From NCBI RefSeq assembly GCF_943373825.1, contig NZ_CALSBP010000002.1:3771501-3835500 (forward strand): a DNA stretch of 64,000 nucleotides, given 5' to 3'. The notes under the pieces were generated by a model that saw nothing but the letters and a program-made list of their open reading frames with translations, was not told the DNA's origin and ran no database searches. The number at the start of each line of letters is the position of its first letter. Positions within the stretch are counted from its first letter, which is position 1. A program made the translations under genes and the position numbers. Shown piece by piece: positions 1 through 10,504 of this stretch. This DNA is from Aquimarina spinulae. Lineage in GTDB: Bacteria > Bacteroidota > Bacteroidia > Flavobacteriales > Flavobacteriaceae.

Positions 1-1
1 T

Positions 2-2935
2 ATTGGATATGAAGACTCGTTTGAAGTAACTTCAACTGCCGGATTTAATACCGGAGTTTATAAATGGCAATACCAATTATCCCCTGGAGCTGTTAATCCT
101 AATGGTTCATGGCAAAATATTCCATTACCCGCAACACCTAATGTATTTAGAGCAATACCGCAGGATTTTTTACCAAAATCAGCAATAGGACAGAATATTT
201 ATTTTAGGATTTTACCTTGTGTAGATAAACCATCAGAGAATATTATTAGTTTTAGATTACGAAGATCTGCACCTCATATTGTTTCTCCTCCAACAATAAC
301 AGATGTTAGTTGTTATGATAGTATTGATGGTGAAGTAAGAGTAACTTTTGACAGAGCATTAGAACCAGGAGATAATTTGGGAATAGCTGTAAGCGATATG
401 TCAAGACCAATAGGAACTGATCCAGATGGTAATACAATTTATGCTGCTGTAGAATCATATTCTAATATTTCGTTTGATGGATCTAACAGCTATACTTTAA
501 CCGGGCTTCCACCTAGTACTGCCGGTTTTAAATTAGATATGATAGGAGGGTATAACGGATTTGTGTATTACACAGGAGATGCAAGCCATACGGCTGTTGT
601 AAATATAGGTAAACCTACCCCGGTTTCTTTTGAAGTTACAGAAATCGTAGATGTATGGTGTAATGATGGTGATACAGACATTAATAATAATACCGATGGA
701 GAAATACATCTAAGTGCAGCAGGAGGTGGTACCGGTAATTATGAATTTGCTATAAAAGAAGCAGGAACGTCCTCTTTTACATGGCTTCCTTTTGCAAATA
801 CTAGTACTCATGACATAACAGGTTTAAAATCGGTTACTTATGAAGTGCAGGTGCGTAAAAGGGTTAGAGGAGGAAGTGTATATTGTGTTGCTCGAGAACA
901 AATAAATGTAGCAGGAGAAATAAGACTGGGAGACGATATAGTAGAGTCTGAAATCATAGAAGAACCAGATGAACCATTACAGGTAGAATTATTAGAATAT
1001 AAAGAGCCAACCGCCTACGGTTTTTTAGATGGGTTTTTTAAAGTTCGCATTTTTGGAGGAACCGCCTTAAATGATGATAGCTATACTTTTGAATGGAAAG
1101 ATGATACCGGAAATGTATTAACTACTACCACAACAAGTGTATTACCGGGAAATCAGGGATATCAAGTGATATTACATTCGATAGGCGAAGGAGTCTATAA
1201 TTTAAGTGCAAGAGATGCCAACTATAATGATGCCACTTACAAAGATGGATGTTTCTTTACCAATATTGAATATAATCTGGAACAACCCGAACCACTTGAA
1301 GTAACCATAGAAATATATAATCCTATCTCGTGTAATATTGATAACGAATATAGTGATGGCATCGATTTTAATACCCCTCTGGGAATTCCAGATCAATTTC
1401 AGGATGGAGCATTAGTGGTACATGCAAAGGGAGGCGTGAAATTTGATAATACTATTGCCAATCCCGGGGAATGTAGGGCTAATTTTATGCCGTATTGTTA
1501 TCGTTGGAAAAAGAATGTAGGAGGAGTTTGGCAAAATATTGCTGTGAATGATAGTATTATAGAGAATCAGAGTGTAGGTATGTATGCACTAAATGTAGAA
1601 GATAAAAATGGTATTGTATTAGGGACTTATGAAGCCTATACAGATGTAGATGGTACCCGACAATATAGGTTAGTTCAGGCAATTGATAGCACAAAATATT
1701 TAACACAGCCGGATAAACTAGGAATTTCTTTTACCAATACTGTTGTCACATGTGCTAATGGAGACGATGCAGAGGCAACGACTTTTGTTGTTGGAGGAAC
1801 ACCACCATATACATATGAGTGGAGTAATGGAGAAACTACTCCAACCATAACCAATCTTATAGCAGGAACATATTTGATTTTTGTTACAGACGCTAAAGGC
1901 TGTCAAATAGAAGGAAGTGTAAAAATCGATCAGCCTGGCGGACTTGAAATAAACCCTATATCAGTAATATCTCCAACATGTTTTGAAGGTAATGATGGGC
2001 AAATCGAGGTAGAGATTAAGGGGGGGAATCCACCATATAATTATACATGGAGTACAGGTAGTACCTCTACACTTATTAATGGATTGCCTTCTGGAACGTA
2101 TAGAATAGAAGTAACAGATAATAAAGGATGTAAAGCATTTTATGAAGAAAAGCTAGTTGACCCCGATCCTATTATAGTGAATATGGAGGAAAAACGTTCG
2201 CTTTGTAATGACCAATCACTTATCCTTGATATTGCGATCGATGACCTGGGAGCAACCTACTCATGGTTTAGTGAAAATGGATTTACAAGTTCAGAAAGTA
2301 CTGTAGAGCTTACCAAAGCAGGAAGATATGTTGCTACAATTACCAGTAGTCTGGGATGTGTGGGAATAGGAGCTATAGAAGTAGAGGTTTTTGATACTCC
2401 AATAGATTCTGATTTCTTAATTACAACACAAGCATATACCGATGAAGAAGTGATATTAGTTAATGTAAGTGAACCTATAGGCGAAACTGTAGAATGGACA
2501 ATTCCTGAAGGAGTAGAAGTTGTTTTAGAAAGCAAGGAAAAATTAATACTCAAGTTTGAGAAAGAAGGTCCTTACGATATTAATTTAAGATCGTATCAAA
2601 TGGATTGCTATCAGGATTTTACAAAAACTATCTTGGTTCAGCCGGCTATAGAAGCTCCAGAACAATTTACTTCTCAAGGAGAATTTATAGAAGAATTTAT
2701 TGTGTACCCTAACCCTAACGGAGGCTCTTTTAAAACAAAGATCAGTTTGGCAGAAGAATCTAATATCACTTTAAAAATAGTAAACCTGATGTCGGGTGCT
2801 ACAATGCACGAACGTGTAGAAAAAAATAATCTTGATTTCCTACTAGACTATTCTCTTACACTACCAACAGGTGTGTATTTGATGTTATTAGAAACTCCTA
2901 AGGGATCAGAAACCCGTAAACTAGTGTTTGAGTAA
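2..2935 (+). CDS. SprB-repeat surface protein with T9SS sorting domain (5' partial)
   Basis: The frame is open from the left edge of the window, so this is the C-terminal 977 residues of a longer protein. The first in-frame Met-type codon near 377 is not a credible start, because the upstream codons read through and match the paralogue at 20370-24341. Two well-formed SprB repeats lie at roughly 1735-2160, each with a GG.PPY.Y.WS core and an AGTY...VTD..GC end. Earlier repeats are degenerate. A PKD-like segment follows, then a type A T9SS C-terminal domain of about 80 residues starting near the YPNPNGG motif (about 2704) and ending ETRKLVFE. Such proteins are exported by Sec, carried across the outer membrane by T9SS and anchored or released outside. 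The likely role is a surface adhesin; the ligand is unknown. The PKD lipoprotein follows after about 40 bases, an arrangement repeated in unit 2. Compared with that paralogue it has fewer clean SprB repeats. Confidence 0.85.
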   Translation: MGYEDSFEVTSTAGFNTGVYKWQYQLSPGAVNPNGSWQNIPLPATPNVFRAIPQDFLPKSAIGQNIYFRILPCVDKPSENIISFRLRRSAPHIVSPPTITDVSCYDSIDGEVRVTFDRALEPGDNLGIAVSDMSRPIGTDPDGNTIYAAVESYSNISFDGSNSYTLTGLPPSTAGFKLDMIGGYNGFVYYTGDASHTAVVNIGKPTPVSFEVTEIVDVWCNDGDTDINNNTDGEIHLSAAGGGTGNYEFAIKEAGTSSFTWLPFANTSTHDITGLKSVTYEVQVRKRVRGGSVYCVAREQINVAGEIRLGDDIVESEIIEEPDEPLQVELLEYKEPTAYGFLDGFFKVRIFGGTALNDDSYTFEWKDDTGNVLTTTTTSVLPGNQGYQVILHSIGEGVYNLSARDANYNDATYKDGCFFTNIEYNLEQPEPLEVTIEIYNPISCNIDNEYSDGIDFNTPLGIPDQFQDGALVVHAKGGVKFDNTIANPGECRANFMPYCYRWKKNVGGVWQNIAVNDSIIENQSVGMYALNVEDKNGIVLGTYEAYTDVDGTRQYRLVQAIDSTKYLTQPDKLGISFTNTVVTCANGDDAEATTFVVGGTPPYTYEWSNGETTPTITNLIAGTYLIFVTDAKGCQIEGSVKIDQPGGLEINPISVISPTCFEGNDGQIEVEIKGGNPPYNYTWSTGSTSTLINGLPSGTYRIEVTDNKGCKAFYEEKLVDPDPIIVNMEEKRSLCNDQSLILDIAIDDLGATYSWFSENGFTSSESTVELTKAGRYVATITSSLGCVGIGAIEVEVFDTPIDSDFLITTQAYTDEEVILVNVSEPIGETVEWTIPEGVEVVLESKEKLILKFEKEGPYDINLRSYQMDCYQDFTKTILVQPAIEAPEQFTSQGEFIEEFIVYPNPNGGSFKTKISLAEESNITLKIVNLMSGATMHERVEKNNLDFLLDYSLTLPTGVYLMLLETPKGSETRKLVFE

Positions 2936-2977
2936 GTCTTTTTTAGTATAAAGAGTCTTTTGATATGTTTTTATAAT

Positions 2978-4321
2978 ATGAATAGAATAATATACATACT
3001 ATCTATACTTTGCCTTTTTGGTTGCGCCAAAGAAGAGGCAATACCTGTCATTGCTGATTTCGAATTTGAAGTTTTTAATGATGATTTTTCAATTCCAGTT
3101 CAGGTTGTTTTTTTTAATAGAACAAAAGGCGGGGAAGATTATGAGTGGACTTTTGAAGGAGGAGTGCCTTCCAGGTCGGTAAATCGAAATCCGGGAGTTA
3201 TACAGTATGATGCAAAAGGAGTGTATACTATTGAGCTTACCGCAACGAATCAGGATGGATCTCAAGGTACAAAAACTTTAGAAATACAAATTGATGATCC
3301 GGTGGTTGTAGATTTTGAAATCACAAATCTGATAGATAATTTCTCTCCGGCTAGTTATACAATACAAAATAACTCTTCTGGAGCAGATAGTTTTTCCTGG
3401 ACTTTTGAAGGAGGAATTCCGGCAAGCTCTACCGACCGTGATCCGGGAGAAATAGTATTCACAGAGCCCGGAGATCATGTGATTAAATTAGAAATTGGTA
3501 ACGGGCGAGAAACATATGATTTACAAAAAACGATTACTGTTGCTCCGTTTTTGGTATCAGATTTCGAGTATCAGATAGCTTTTGATGACGATGATTATCA
3601 AATACCCGCTCGTGTACAATTTCAGAATAATTCAATTAGCGCTACCTCATATCAATGGACCTTTGAAGGAACCGTTTCTTCTTCTTCCGCAGAAGAAAAT
3701 CCAGAGATAACATTTACTCAAGAAGGGATTCAAACTATTAGTTTAACAGCCTTTAACGGAAAAGAAACAAAGACTATCAGTAAACAGGTTGAATTTTTTA
3801 AAAACACAAATCTTAGAGAATTAAATGATATTAGGTTTGGGATTAATACAGCACATACGGCCAATACAAGAGGGAGTTTTTATACCATAGCAAAGCGTAC
3901 ACTATTTACTGCTAATGAGATAACACCAGGCGTTGAACAAGATGTTGATTTGGTTTTCTTTGGTTTAAGCAACACTTTTAATCGTAATCGATTTGTAAGC
4001 CCTGATCAATTATCAGGAACTACTTTTGATGAATTACAAGGCCCTAAAAACACCATTTTTATTAATTCTCAAGAACTGTGCAATTGTTCTGCTTCATTAA
4101 CACCATCACAGTTTGATGCTATGCAGGATGATACATTGTTAAAAAACCTGGTGATAACTGAAACTCCGGGAGGGTTACAAGATTTTGATAATACAACAGT
4201 ACCAAGAATTGTTCTTTTTCAAACTGAGGAAGGAAAGAAAGGAGCTATTAAGATTAAGAGCTTTGTAGAGGATGGACAGAATTCTTACATACTGGTGGAT
4301 ATTAAGGTTCAAAAAGAGTAA
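2978..4321 (+). CDS. PKD-domain lipoprotein, copy 1
   Basis: A 447-residue exported protein. I start it at the ATG at 2978 rather than the upstream TTG at 2960, because this gives a clean lipoprotein signal peptide whose lipobox LFGC puts the lipidated cysteine at residue 16. Three PKD-like immunoglobulin folds follow (about residues 22-100, 103-185 and 187-275), each with a core of the type Y.WTFEGG.P and a turn like NPG or DPG. The remaining 170 residues form a separate domain, strongly conserved in the paralogue at 24366-25730 and containing a CNC motif. I do not recognise that domain. The expected location is the outer membrane, facing the periplasm or the surface. It sits between a T9SS adhesin and the FN3 head protein in both units, which suggests a fixed partnership. 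An accessory or anchoring role is inference. Confidence 0.85.
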   Translation: MNRIIYILSILCLFGCAKEEAIPVIADFEFEVFNDDFSIPVQVVFFNRTKGGEDYEWTFEGGVPSRSVNRNPGVIQYDAKGVYTIELTATNQDGSQGTKTLEIQIDDPVVVDFEITNLIDNFSPASYTIQNNSSGADSFSWTFEGGIPASSTDRDPGEIVFTEPGDHVIKLEIGNGRETYDLQKTITVAPFLVSDFEYQIAFDDDDYQIPARVQFQNNSISATSYQWTFEGTVSSSSAEENPEITFTQEGIQTISLTAFNGKETKTISKQVEFFKNTNLRELNDIRFGINTAHTANTRGSFYTIAKRTLFTANEITPGVEQDVDLVFFGLSNTFNRNRFVSPDQLSGTTFDELQGPKNTIFINSQELCNCSASLTPSQFDAMQDDTLLKNLVITETPGGLQDFDNTTVPRIVLFQTEEGKKGAIKIKSFVEDGQNSYILVDIKVQKE

Positions 4322-4365
4322 TTAAAATGAGTATAAGTATAATAAATAGGATAAAGGATTCAGCT

Positions 4366-7300
4366 ATGCTTAAAACACGCACATATTATATTTTACTAGT
4401 AATGTTTCTGTTTTCTTGTGCATTACAAGCACAGGTTTTTCCGGTAAATGTTACTCCTCAAATAATACCCCCATATAGTTTAAAACTATCAGAGTATAAT
4501 ACAGCTTCATCAGATAAATTAATACTTAATTTACTACTAACCGATATAACAGAATCGAATAGACAAGTGCGTTTAAAATTCTTTGTAGAGAATAATGCAG
4601 GTTTGTCTATCCAAAGTAATGATGTAGTGATCGGTGCTAATCCGATTTTCCTGGACGGTGGAGTACCGTTGCGATTAACCAATATAGATCTACAGCCTTA
4701 TTTTGCACTTCAGAATTTAATAGGAATTAACCCTCAACAATATAGTGTGCCTTTATCAGAAGGCTTGTATCGCTTTTGTTTTGAAGTATATGATGCACAA
4801 TCTGGGCAACAGATTTCTCGTAAAAGCTGTGCTACGGTTTATTTAGTTCTTAATGATCCTCCATTTTTAAATCTACCTAATCGAGGAGAACAAGTATTAA
4901 TGAGAGAACCTCAAAATGTCATTTTTCAGTGGACTCCGCGCCACCTTAATGCAACAAATGTAGAATATGAGTTTACATTAGCAGAGATATGGGATAATCA
5001 AATGGATCCGCAAGCTGCATTTTTGGCAAGTCGTCCATTGTATCAAACCAATACTTTTGCTACTACTTTGTTATATGGTCCTGCAGAAACTTCTTTACTA
5101 CCCGATAAAACTTATGGGTGGAGAGTACGGGCCATGGTAAGCGACGGGATTAGTGAAACATCGGTGTTTAAAAATGATGGGTATAGTGAAATTTATTACT
5201 TTACCTATACCGGTAAATGTGCAGAGCCAGAATATATATTGGCAGAAGCAAAAAATACAACTAGCGAAAAGATTTTATGGCAAGGTGTAGATCACTTGAG
5301 ATATAATGTGCAATATCGTAAGAAGGATACAGAAAATGCGATTTGGTTTGAAGGAGGCACTATTAATGAGTATACAACTATTTATAATCTGGAACCGGGA
5401 ACAACCTATGAGTTTAGAGTTGGAGGACAATGCCTGGATAATGGACCGTTTACCTATTCTCAAATCTATGAGTTTACTACCATACTGGCAGATGATAAAG
5501 AATCAACTTATAACTGTGGTATTACGCCCGAGATTGTTATTACCAATCAGGATCCTTTAGAAAGATTAGTTACAAACGAAGTATTTACAGCAGGAGATTT
5601 TCCGGTAACGGTAAAAGAGGTCAAAGGGACTAATGGATCTTTTTCAGGATGGGGATATATTGTTGTTCCGTATTTACAGGATACCAAGCTAAAAGTAAGC
5701 TTTGATAATATTAGTATTAATACAGATTATCAACTTTTAGAGGGGATTGTAGTTACAGATTATGATGAAAACTGGGAAGGAATAGAATCTGTTAATGATG
5801 TGACAGAGGTTTTTGAAGGAGATAATGATCTAGAAGCGGTACAGCTCGATTATGATATAACGATTAATGATATTAGAGTAAATGATGATGGTACCATAAC
5901 CGTTACAGATCCCGTTACAGGGGCAATTTCTAAGTACCCTGGTGGAGATGATGTGGTTATTATTGACAGTAATGGCGATGTATACCATGTTGACGAAGAT
6001 GGCAATATTAGACAGGGAGAACCATTGGCAGATGGTGGTGGTATTGATTCAGAAAACACTCCTGGAGTTGATGAAAATGGGGATGTCTCTCAACTTTCTG
6101 CAGAGGGTATCAAAGTAGAGTTTATAGCCGATAACAGTTATGCTTATGGGGTTGATGCAATACCAAATGGACAGGAAAAACAATTAGGAAAGTATTACGA
6201 TCAAATAAAGGATGCAAAAGGTAAGCCATATGCTATTATCAATAAGGCAGTAGGAAATGGAGCTTCAGATAAGATAAAAGGAAAAGTGATTATTACCGAT
6301 AGTAACGTATCGATTAAAGATCTTGTTATTAAAACAGCTAATGGTGAAAATGTTAAGTATGAAGTATCGGGAAGTAATGAGATTACGTTAGAACTTAATG
6401 GATATTATGCATTTGAACATGAAAATATATACGCTACTATACAGTCTAAGGATAATACAAAACAACAAACTATAGCGGGTGTGTTTTCTCTTTGGCATTT
6501 ATCCAAAAAAGATATTAATGTAACCATCATACCAGTTGATGGAGTGTCATTACCAAGTAAATCAGAGCTTTCATCAAAAATCAATGCAATCTTTGGTAAA
6601 GCATCGGTTAATATTGACTTTACAATTGCTAGTGATTTTAAGGTAGATAAATCTCTTTACGGGGGTGATACAGTACAGATGGGTGATAGTGGTTTCTTTA
6701 CCAACTATACAGAAGATCAAAATGCTATTATTAAGGCGTATAAATCAAGCATAACTACTTCTCGTAAATCCTATTATCTTTTTGTGTTTGGCAACAATAT
6801 ACAACCTAGCCGAAGTGGTGTTGCTGGCTTTATGCCGATTAAACGACAATTTGGATTTATATTTAATGGTAACCTTTCAAAAGAAGAGGAAGGCAAGGGT
6901 AATTTAGCAGGAACCATCTCTCATGAACTCGGCCATGGTGTTTTTGGATTAGAACATCCATTCACACAGTTGAAAACATCAAAAGGAGCTACCGATTGGC
7001 TTATGGATTATGGTAATGGAGTAAAATTATCACATTTAGATTGGGCACAAATTCATAACCCTGATTTTAAATTATATCCATTTCAGGATGATGAAGAGGG
7101 AGAGTTGTTTTCGGGATTTGATGGAGATGATGAATCTTTACATAAAATATTTCAAATTATAAGATATGCGTATGAGAATTCGAAAGAGGTTAATACACTA
7201 GACCCTTTTAGTACCTCTGTTTTTGGAAAAAAAGATAAAGTAGTTTATGGAAGATGGAAAGGAGATGGTATCTACGTATACATAGGAAATGGGGTTATGA

Positions 7301-10300
7301 AAGGAACAACACTTCAGGATCCAATAAAACGTACAGGAAAACTAATAACCGATAAAGTCAAAGAAGAACGATTTGCACTTCTTTTTAATAATGTAGAAAT
7401 ATATATTCCTAGAAGAACTTCTGGAGCTGATGGTAATGGTTTGAAAAGGTTAAAGGAATATCTTTTTCCAAAAGCTAAAACCGATATAAGCGATGATCTA
7501 TCTGTAGTTTTAGAAATAGAAGAGCATCTTACTGGAGGAGTGTATTATGAATTAAACTTTAAAACCAAAGACGAAGACCATATTTTTAAATTTGAACATC
7601 ATGATGAGGTAGAAAAGTTTTCTAATGCATTAAAAATTGAAAGAGATAAAGAGTATGTCGTTTCTAATAAGTCAGAGTATTCTAAACAAATAATTAAGTA
7701 CCTCAATGATAATTTTAACTCAGAGGCCTATGGAGATCCTGATTGCGATAATATAGATACATATTTTTCTGAAATACCTTCAGATTATTTAACAGTAGCT
7801 AATAATACGACAAATTTTAATTATGAGCATTTATGGAGGGTTTTAGATTGGTTATTAAATTGCTCTGTAAACGATACAGGAGTCTCTGAAGAAGACGCAG
7901 TAATAGCGGTGGTAGAAGCCTTGGGAAGAGCTGATGGAGATAAGTTTCTTAAAGAAATACGATCGAGAAAAATTAATGGCAATAGTGCTTTTAGAGAACT
8001 TTATGATGATATAGATAATTGGGGAGGTAAGGACAATTTTACTAAGATTATTAATATTCTATATAATATTTGGAAAAAATCAGAATTTGCATTAAAACCT
8101 GTCCATGATGTACCATATACAAGCGATAAAGACGGTGTTTTTTTTAGTAGTCCTTATGAAGTTGATTTTGTAGATGAAACCTCAATTAAATTAGTGAAAA
8201 ATAGTTTAGATATTGAAGCAACAGTACAAAATGAAGAAATAACGTATAAGCAAGAAGACATTGGAATATATCATATTTATACTCCCATACGATTGACAAA
8301 ATATGATAAAATAGCAAAGCCAGGTTTTAGTATAAAATCGGTAGCTGTTCCAATGTTTATTCTTAAGGCTATCGATGAGAACTATAGTACTAATAATATT
8401 GATCAAGGTGTCAATCTCGCATTTGAAGTTGCTTTAACATTTTCTGGTATAGGAAATATCACCAAGCTAAGGCATCTTAAACAACTTGGTAAACTAGATA
8501 ATTTGGTTGATGGGTTGCAAGGAGTAGATGCCATGGTAGGGGCATTGAATTTGATTCTAAAATATTCTGATGCGTGCGGCAAAGATCCTACAGCCAATAA
8601 ACCTCCAAATAACAAAGATGAAATGAATTATTGCCAAATGTTAAGTGTTTTTGGTGATGTGTTGGGGCTAGGAAACGCGGCTATAGATCTGGGAAAAAGA
8701 AGTACAGAAATAGCTGATCTTGCACGAAAAATGAATAAGAAATTAGATGAAGATCCTAATTTTATACATAAGATTACCACAGCAGATAGAAATAAACTAT
8801 TAGAATATTTAAGAAAAATTGCGGGTGATATTGGTGATAATGTTGACTTGAAATTATTAACAGATATTTATAATGATGGTACATTAAAAACTGTTCTAAA
8901 CAATTTTGAAAATGTAAAATTAGGAATTTCTACAGTTGAAACTTTATTGAAATACTCAGAAGGTTGTAAATCGAGTGAAACTTGTAAAGAGGTATTAACA
9001 TATCTTGGCTATGTGCAAACAGCGATAAAAGCAAAAACACTAACAAATGTAGTACGAACACGATTAAAAGAATCGTCGGCGGGGTTATCAAATAAAATAA
9101 AAAATGATCCTGAAATATATAAAGACGCCCCAGATAAGAGAAAGAAACTAATTGAATCTGCTGAGATTTCAGAAGGAATTAGAATTCCAACGTTAAAAAC
9201 TGTTTTATCTGATTTACCTGAGAATAAACATCAAAATATTAAACGACTGTATGACAATGCATCACCTGATAAAAAGGCGAGCCTTGAGAAATCATGGGTA
9301 ATATTAGAACCTTTTAGGAATGTTCGTTTTGCAAATGATGGTAAAAACCTGGAGATTCTTGCTAAAACTCATAATCGCTTTGTTTATAATAAAAAAGAAT
9401 CATTTGAAGGGTTAAAGGCTCTTATGGTAGAAGGATCTACTGCTAATAAACAAAAATTAATTGATGGGCTCGAAGAAGCAAATAAGATATTTGATTCTAA
9501 ATTAGAGTTACCAATTAAGTTTTCTGGAATCAAAAAAGGGGATGTAATAATTACCACTATAATAAACGGAAAAAATCAAGAAATAGCTCGTATTGATAAA
9601 AATGGAATCCTTGTTAAGAAAAAATTTCTAGATGAAGCAGATGGAGCAGAAGTTGCAGGCAAATATAAAGAGTATGTAATTTTAAGAAAAGGAAATGAAA
9701 TTGGGTTTGAGAGATCTAGTAATGTACCAAATAATGCAAAATACAATGCATCAGTTATTAATTCTTTAAAAAATGGATTTTCTGATGATATAGCTTCAAT
9801 TGTAAATAAACATGGGATAAGTGTAGAAAATTTTCAAAAAATCTATCAGAAAATGAAATTTCATCAATTAAAACCTAAGGATCAGGATTTAATAATGAAG
9901 ATTAGGAATTCTATACCCATGCCAGATGAAAATACAATACTACAAAAAGTTATCCCTAAAGATGATTTGAATAAATATTTAAAGATAGGAGGTTATACCA
10001 AAGTAGGAGGTTTTATTACGAGAGCAAAAGATGCTAAACATCTAAAAACTTATGAAGATATTTTCCATGGGATGAGACTTGATTATGAAGGTTCGAAATT
10101 TAATCTCTCGGATGGTTATTGCATAATTATAAGATACAAAGCAAAAAAACCAAACATAGCAATACCTATAGGTGCTGGACAACCATACCCTTATACAGGA
10201 AATGGACTCACATCTGGAAACAATGGTAGATTAGGAGTTCCTGAATTAAAATCCTCTTTAGAGACGCCGGATGATGGTGCTGGAATGTTTAAACAAGACT

Positions 10301-10371
10301 CAGAAGGAGTAGAAACATTAATAGCTGTTTTTAACGCAAGTGAAAATAGATTTATTAAAGTAGAAGAATGA
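4366..10371 (+). CDS. Giant FN3 head protein with zinc-protease motif and toxin-like C-terminus
   Basis: About 2001 residues. The ATG at 4366 gives a normal signal peptide (hydrophobic stretch then CALQAQ); the ATG at 4327 would add 13 polar residues. Residues 25-380 are the head module shared with the genes at 25791 and 44715, ending in a fibronectin type III fold (GTTYEFRVGGQC). I recall this N-terminal type being called TANFOR, but am not certain. Residues 853-864 read HELGHGVFGLEH, an HExxH zinc site with a third H one residue further than in metzincins, followed by an LMDYGNG turn, so an active metallopeptidase is plausible. A module at about 9370-9710 recurs in the giant proteins downstream. 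The last 130 residues form a distinct G/P-rich domain (PYPYTGNGLTSGNNGRLGVP) resembling C-terminal effector domains of Bacteroidota polymorphic toxins. No T9SS sorting domain is visible. Activity and target are inference. Confidence 0.85.
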   Translation: MLKTRTYYILLVMFLFSCALQAQVFPVNVTPQIIPPYSLKLSEYNTASSDKLILNLLLTDITESNRQVRLKFFVENNAGLSIQSNDVVIGANPIFLDGGVPLRLTNIDLQPYFALQNLIGINPQQYSVPLSEGLYRFCFEVYDAQSGQQISRKSCATVYLVLNDPPFLNLPNRGEQVLMREPQNVIFQWTPRHLNATNVEYEFTLAEIWDNQMDPQAAFLASRPLYQTNTFATTLLYGPAETSLLPDKTYGWRVRAMVSDGISETSVFKNDGYSEIYYFTYTGKCAEPEYILAEAKNTTSEKILWQGVDHLRYNVQYRKKDTENAIWFEGGTINEYTTIYNLEPGTTYEFRVGGQCLDNGPFTYSQIYEFTTILADDKESTYNCGITPEIVITNQDPLERLVTNEVFTAGDFPVTVKEVKGTNGSFSGWGYIVVPYLQDTKLKVSFDNISINTDYQLLEGIVVTDYDENWEGIESVNDVTEVFEGDNDLEAVQLDYDITINDIRVNDDGTITVTDPVTGAISKYPGGDDVVIIDSNGDVYHVDEDGNIRQGEPLADGGGIDSENTPGVDENGDVSQLSAEGIKVEFIADNSYAYGVDAIPNGQEKQLGKYYDQIKDAKGKPYAIINKAVGNGASDKIKGKVIITDSNVSIKDLVIKTANGENVKYEVSGSNEITLELNGYYAFEHENIYATIQSKDNTKQQTIAGVFSLWHLSKKDINVTIIPVDGVSLPSKSELSSKINAIFGKASVNIDFTIASDFKVDKSLYGGDTVQMGDSGFFTNYTEDQNAIIKAYKSSITTSRKSYYLFVFGNNIQPSRSGVAGFMPIKRQFGFIFNGNLSKEEEGKGNLAGTISHELGHGVFGLEHPFTQLKTSKGATDWLMDYGNGVKLSHLDWAQIHNPDFKLYPFQDDEEGELFSGFDGDDESLHKIFQIIRYAYENSKEVNTLDPFSTSVFGKKDKVVYGRWKGDGIYVYIGNGVMKGTTLQDPIKRTGKLITDKVKEERFALLFNNVEIYIPRRTSGADGNGLKRLKEYLFPKAKTDISDDLSVVLEIEEHLTGGVYYELNFKTKDEDHIFKFEHHDEVEKFSNALKIERDKEYVVSNKSEYSKQIIKYLNDNFNSEAYGDPDCDNIDTYFSEIPSDYLTVANNTTNFNYEHLWRVLDWLLNCSVNDTGVSEEDAVIAVVEALGRADGDKFLKEIRSRKINGNSAFRELYDDIDNWGGKDNFTKIINILYNIWKKSEFALKPVHDVPYTSDKDGVFFSSPYEVDFVDETSIKLVKNSLDIEATVQNEEITYKQEDIGIYHIYTPIRLTKYDKIAKPGFSIKSVAVPMFILKAIDENYSTNNIDQGVNLAFEVALTFSGIGNITKLRHLKQLGKLDNLVDGLQGVDAMVGALNLILKYSDACGKDPTANKPPNNKDEMNYCQMLSVFGDVLGLGNAAIDLGKRSTEIADLARKMNKKLDEDPNFIHKITTADRNKLLEYLRKIAGDIGDNVDLKLLTDIYNDGTLKTVLNNFENVKLGISTVETLLKYSEGCKSSETCKEVLTYLGYVQTAIKAKTLTNVVRTRLKESSAGLSNKIKNDPEIYKDAPDKRKKLIESAEISEGIRIPTLKTVLSDLPENKHQNIKRLYDNASPDKKASLEKSWVILEPFRNVRFANDGKNLEILAKTHNRFVYNKKESFEGLKALMVEGSTANKQKLIDGLEEANKIFDSKLELPIKFSGIKKGDVIITTIINGKNQEIARIDKNGILVKKKFLDEADGAEVAGKYKEYVILRKGNEIGFERSSNVPNNAKYNASVINSLKNGFSDDIASIVNKHGISVENFQKIYQKMKFHQLKPKDQDLIMKIRNSIPMPDENTILQKVIPKDDLNKYLKIGGYTKVGGFITRAKDAKHLKTYEDIFHGMRLDYEGSKFNLSDGYCIIIRYKAKKPNIAIPIGAGQPYPYTGNGLTSGNNGRLGVPELKSSLETPDDGAGMFKQDSEGVETLIAVFNASENRFIKVEE

Positions 10372-10504
10372 TAATATGAAGTGGGAGTGTATTGAAATTA
10401 TGAAGGATATTAATAAGAACATAAAAGATGAAAAAAGTACTAGCAATAGTTAAGTGTACTTAATAAAGAGAGAAAAATAATCTTATTTATGTTATAAGAG
10501 AATT

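Noticed and set aside
377..379. Start of the first gene at the TTG near 377
   Set aside because: The frame is open to the left edge and the upstream residues fit the paralogue, so the gene is simply cut by the window.
4366..10371. T9SS sorting domain on the FN3 head and giant modular proteins
   Set aside because: Their C-termini lack the PNP motif, the G.Y strand and the closing K(L/V)xxE or basic end that the two SprB proteins show.
10401..10454. An 18-codon frame in the gap before the barrel gene
   Set aside because: Too short, no conserved counterpart before the second barrel gene, and no supporting signal.
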